Of a DNA stretch of 8,705 bases, positions 5,835-8,705 are shown in pieces. This DNA is from Acidobacteriota bacterium (GTDB lineage Bacteria; Acidobacteriota; Terriglobia; UBA7540): assembly GCA_003224635.1 (NCBI GenBank), contig QHZK01000159.1, forward strand, positions 1 to 8,705. The letters run 5' to 3'. Every line of letters starts with the position of its first letter. Position 1 is the first letter of the stretch. The notes below the pieces were generated by a model. That model had not been told where the DNA came from. It did not search any database and saw only the letters and a list, made by a program, of their open reading frames with translations. The translations under genes and the position numbers were made by a program.

Positions 5835-6029
5835 ATGCCTTCATTGCCCGTGAATTCTGTCTCGAAAACTCAAGGAAACGCCAGGCGCCCGAAGGCGCCT
5901 GCCACTGAGGCACGTTGCCGGGAATTCACCTCGCTCATATGCGGTATTCTCGGCTCAGCGGAGAAACAGCGTCGAGGCGCCAAACCGCTCGAGCGATTGT
6001 CAGTCCAGTGCTGGCGAGCGAAAACGTAG
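5835..6029 (+). CDS. Possible small basic protein, unrecognised
   Basis: A 64-codon plus-strand frame starting MPSLPVNSVSKTQGNARRP, with a strong ribosome site (AGGAGGGG, 5819-5826) ending 8 bases before the ATG. It is rich in Arg, Lys and Ala, has three Cys and no clear membrane segment. It stops 53 bases before the end of the convergent metallohydrolase gene. Against it: it matches no family I know, and it contains the hairpin at 5882-5901 that looks like the terminator of the opposite gene. The ribosome site is the only positive evidence. Confidence 0.25.
   Translation: MPSLPVNSVSKTQGNARRPKAPATEARCREFTSLICGILGSAEKQRRGAKPLERLSVQCWRAKT
5882..5901 (-). terminator. Hairpin terminator of the metallohydrolase gene
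   Basis: On the minus strand CAGGCGCC-TTCG-GGCGCCTG is a perfect 8-bp stem closed by a C(UUCG)G tetraloop, an unusually stable RNA hairpin. It is followed by GCGTTTCCTTGAGTTTTC, which is T-rich though interrupted. It lies about 180 bases after the metallohydrolase stop at 6083. The opposite orientation has a CGAA loop and no T-run, so termination on the minus strand is favoured. Confidence 0.6.
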
Positions 6030-6082
6030 TCCGAGAGCTGCCGCAGCTCGAAGTGACGATAGCAGAAAAAGATTCACCGCGA

Positions 6083-8705
6083 CTAGTGCGGGACGTTGTG
6101 TTCGTGAAGCCGGCGATGCAATACCGCACGCGCATCATCGAGGACCTTGCGCGTTGCCGCAAGCCGTTCCGGATCAGGTCGGATAGCGAGATTCTCCACG
6201 AAAACCTGCGACCCATCGATAAGTGCAAGCATATAGGCCGCTGCCGCCGGCGAAAAGAGTTCCTGCCTGGGCACGATCAGATACACCGGAGACGTGTGCG
6301 CCTGCACCATGAATTCCCAGGATGTAACGGGGCCAAGCTGTGAAGAACAGCGCGCCGCCAGCCATCCCGGCCCTGGCACGTGGATTTTCTCGGTCAGAGT
6401 CATTTCGCGCGTTCCCGAGGCCGCATCACGGGAGGCTACCACGCGGCCGTTCAAGACGATTTCGAGCCGATGAAATGGCACGAAACTCTGAGCACTGGCG
6501 TGAACTTCAATTGTCCCGCCTCCAGCGCCCAAGTTGATCTCCTGGCCAGGCGCGTGACCGTCAGCCTGAAAAAGGAGGAGAGGGCCCGAGGTCACAAAGG
6601 TGTTTCCGCTTCGAACCGCCTTCGCCCAGTTTGTGAAGGTGAATTCCTGCTGTCCGATATACGCGTAAGCCCGATTCGTCCCAACCGGCATGTAGGCTCC
6701 CATCTTATCGGTGCCTCCCACCGCAGGGAGCCGGTAACCGCAGTTCAGGTACCGGTACCAGTCGAGAAAGCGCAGGAAGTTGAAGTGCCCCGGCTGAGCA
6801 CCCGATGGGCCCTGGGGCCAGAGCTCCACGGCGTCGATTTTGCCGAGCGCAACGTCGGCGGCAATTTCCCCGGTAGGGTATGGGAAATGCACCGCAATGG
6901 AAAGTCCACCTGCGGTGCGGCAGGCGTCAGACCAATGGGCCATGCTGTTCCACAGAGGATCACCCAGGTAGCTCTCGTCTGGTCCCGCCGCCGACATAGG
7001 GAAAATGGGCGAGCGCGGACCCAGCAGTCCAATGTGACCCAGGATGTGCTGACGGTTTTCAGAGCCCACCCAGACCATGTTTTCCCTGTCGCACGAGAGG
7101 AGAGGCTCGTTGGTGATGTCACCGACGTTCGTGAAAAGATCTCCCCACTGCGCCGCGAGGAGGTTCACCAAATTGAGTCCCTCCGCGCCGGCTTCCAGCA
7201 AGGCTGTCGTCGGAGACAGGAAGTGGACGTGCGTGTCCGCACTCACCCATCCTTGGGAGCGAAGGTTCGCAATGCGTTCGATCTCCAGCTTCAACTCGCG
7301 TTGCTCGGGTCGAATCTCAAGCCTTCGACGCACCGGCCCATATTCAAATCCCTTCGTCATCTCCAAGTACACGTCGCCTACAGGTAACTCGACCTGAAAG
7401 GAGCCGTCCACGTACGCAAATGAGCTATCCATCACCTTCACGTCGGCGCCGTAGTCCTGAAACCAGCCATCGTTGATTTCGGCTCGATGGCCGTAGGGAG
7501 GAACGTAGCGGCCATCCGTGGAGCGGAACGCGAGACGCACAGGCGTGGGGCGCCCGGTGGCCTGGTCGATGACTTGGCCGTGGAGCCAGACCTTCTCGCG
7601 CTCCAGAACCTCAACGCGCGCGCTCGTCGCCGTGGAGCCACGTGGCGCCAATTCGCTTCCCGGCTTGGCGGCGTCAAGGTCGAACGCGTAGGAGACGCCC
7701 GACTTCGTGTCCCGGAGCCAAAGGGTGGCCGCCGAGCTTGCAGTAATTTCCGCGTACAAGTAGCGGTTACCGGGAATCTGTTGAGCGCGCGAGCCGAGGC
7801 CTGGATCAGGCGCCTTCAACCACGACTCAGGCTCGAACCGAGTCGGAAACCACTTACGCGCCACCACACCTAGGTCTGCGGCAAGCTCCCAGCGTTCTTC
7901 TTCAGACGCGGGCCCTGGCAGGGTGATCCGGTAGGTGGTGAGGCGTTCGTAACGTAAAGGATTTCCTCGCCCCAAGAAGAGCGTAAGGCCGCAAATAATC
8001 AACGGATCGTTGCTTGCCGCCTCAAAACGCAACGACTTGATGGTCTTCTCCGGATAAGGATTAGCCAGCGCGCTGATCCAGACCAGAGGCGTTGAATACG
8101 AGTTGTCCATTATGCCCATCTGCAGATGGCCCCAACCGGTAGCGTGGCTCAGAGGATCGGTTAGTTGCCGGGCACTGTCGGCCGTTTGTGCAAGCGCAGC
8201 AAAACTCAAGTGTCCCCATTCCACCCAGGGAGCATTCACTTCAAAGCGACGGCGAATGGGCAGCGCTTCCTCCTGGCCGTCCTCGAAGACAAAGACGACG
8301 TCGGCCAGCCGCTGGCCCACTTGTTCGCAGACCTCTTGGTCGGCGGCGGGAGTTTCATTGGCGTCCCAATCACAGAATTGCGCCAGACATAGGCAACCGG
8401 CTTTCTGATTCACCGCGATGTCGACTGTCTTTGCTACCCAGGGCTCCACATGGCGGCTCAGGACTATCCAGGATTTGCTTTGAGATCCTTCGGGGCCGAG
8501 CAGAAACGGCATGCCTCGAAAGTTCTGCGTGCCGGACGGGGTGCGAATAAGGCCATCTTGCCGTGAAGCGCCCCCTAACACTTTCGCCTTTTCTCGCGTC
8601 CCGAAATCGGATGGCGAGGCAGTGAAATGAGAACTCAAGTCAATGGGAGCGAACTTGATCGAGTCGATTGGGCGCGCTCCCTCCACTTCGACTCCCTCTC
8701 CGGTG
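6083..8705 (-). CDS. CehA/McbA-family metallohydrolase, 5' end outside window
   Basis: The stop is at 6083-6085, and the frame stays open to the right edge, giving at least 873 residues. The GTG at 8684-8686 is only an internal codon, so the true start lies beyond the window. Numbering from that GTG: residues about 1-270 form an N-terminal beta-rich domain (FAPIDLSSHF, RGMPFLLGPEG, WVEWGHLSFA). About 365-465 resemble a carboxypeptidase-regulatory or Ig-like domain (VWLHGQVIDQATGRPTPVRL). The PHP-like catalytic domain begins at GWVSADTHVHFLSP, with metal-binding H486-x-H488. It continues through NRQHILGHIGLLG, LSIAVHFPYP, IDAVELWP, LPAVGGTDKMG and FVTSGP. A C-terminal sandwich follows (RLEIVLNGRVVASRD) and a helical tail (LAATRKVLDDARAVLH). 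The family is named after carbaryl hydrolases, but most members have no known substrate; this one is much longer than a bare catalytic domain and probably acts outside the cytoplasm. A hairpin terminator follows at 5882-5901. Confidence 0.88.
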   Translation of the reverse strand, partial: TGEGVEVEGARPIDSIKFAPIDLSSHFTASPSDFGTREKAKVLGGASRQDGLIRTPSGTQNFRGMPFLLGPEGSQSKSWIVLSRHVEPWVAKTVDIAVNQKAGCLCLAQFCDWDANETPAADQEVCEQVGQRLADVVFVFEDGQEEALPIRRRFEVNAPWVEWGHLSFAALAQTADSARQLTDPLSHATGWGHLQMGIMDNSYSTPLVWISALANPYPEKTIKSLRFEAASNDPLIICGLTLFLGRGNPLRYERLTTYRITLPGPASEEERWELAADLGVVARKWFPTRFEPESWLKAPDPGLGSRAQQIPGNRYLYAEITASSAATLWLRDTKSGVSYAFDLDAAKPGSELAPRGSTATSARVEVLEREKVWLHGQVIDQATGRPTPVRLAFRSTDGRYVPPYGHRAEINDGWFQDYGADVKVMDSSFAYVDGSFQVELPVGDVYLEMTKGFEYGPVRRRLEIRPEQRELKLEIERIANLRSQGWVSADTHVHFLSPTTALLEAGAEGLNLVNLLAAQWGDLFTNVGDITNEPLLSCDRENMVWVGSENRQHILGHIGLLGPRSPIFPMSAAGPDESYLGDPLWNSMAHWSDACRTAGGLSIAVHFPYPTGEIAADVALGKIDAVELWPQGPSGAQPGHFNFLRFLDWYRYLNCGYRLPAVGGTDKMGAYMPVGTNRAYAYIGQQEFTFTNWAKAVRSGNTFVTSGPLLLFQADGHAPGQEINLGAGGGTIEVHASAQSFVPFHRLEIVLNGRVVASRDAASGTREMTLTEKIHVPGPGWLAARCSSQLGPVTSWEFMVQAHTSPVYLIVPRQELFSPAAAAYMLALIDGSQVFVENLAIRPDPERLAATRKVLDDARAVLHRRLHEHNVPH

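Noticed and set aside
5881..5935. Cobalamin-riboswitch-like GCCACTG element on the plus strand
   Set aside because: The rest of the conserved core is missing and the stretch is better explained by the hairpin terminator of the opposite gene.
6380..7387. Plus-strand ORF of 335 codons
   Set aside because: Antisense to the metallohydrolase catalytic domain, whose motifs are clear; no ribosome site or family resemblance.

Overview
The window suggests a soil bacterium of the Acidobacteriota. The base composition is moderately GC-rich. It carries a very large Oar-type TonB-dependent receptor with an N-terminal carboxypeptidase-regulatory-like domain, a LolA-like exported protein, a CehA/McbA-type metallohydrolase, and a degenerate 7-bp repeat (GGCAGTA / TACTGCC). 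I have the impression that such repeats are common in acidobacterial genomes, but I could not check this. The assignment rests on gene content only; there is no rRNA or tRNA here.

Layout. All three large genes are on the minus strand, and each seems to be its own transcription unit. From the right edge these are: (1) a CehA/McbA-family metallohydrolase (8705 down to 6083, 5' end outside the window), followed by a stable hairpin with a UUCG loop at 5882-5901 that probably terminates it; (2) a remnant zone of about 5160-5900, holding a run of small hairpins, a zincin-like metallopeptidase gene cut off after about 35 codons, IS-end-like repeats, and a roughly 30-codon relic of an IS21-type istB gene; (3) the TonB-dependent receptor (start 4954, stop 1484), with a good Shine-Dalgarno sequence and a C-terminal Phe; (4) a structured gap of about 480 bp with a TATAAT-like promoter; (5) a LolA-like exported protein (931 down to 11), whose signal-peptide region is built from the 7-bp repeat in both orientations.

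How the genes work together. I see no operon and no shared pathway. The receptor, the LolA-like protein and possibly the hydrolase act at or beyond the cell envelope. The most unusual features are the repeat-derived signal peptide and the insertion/deletion scar that removed most of the metallopeptidase gene. I did not find a convincing new multi-gene system.
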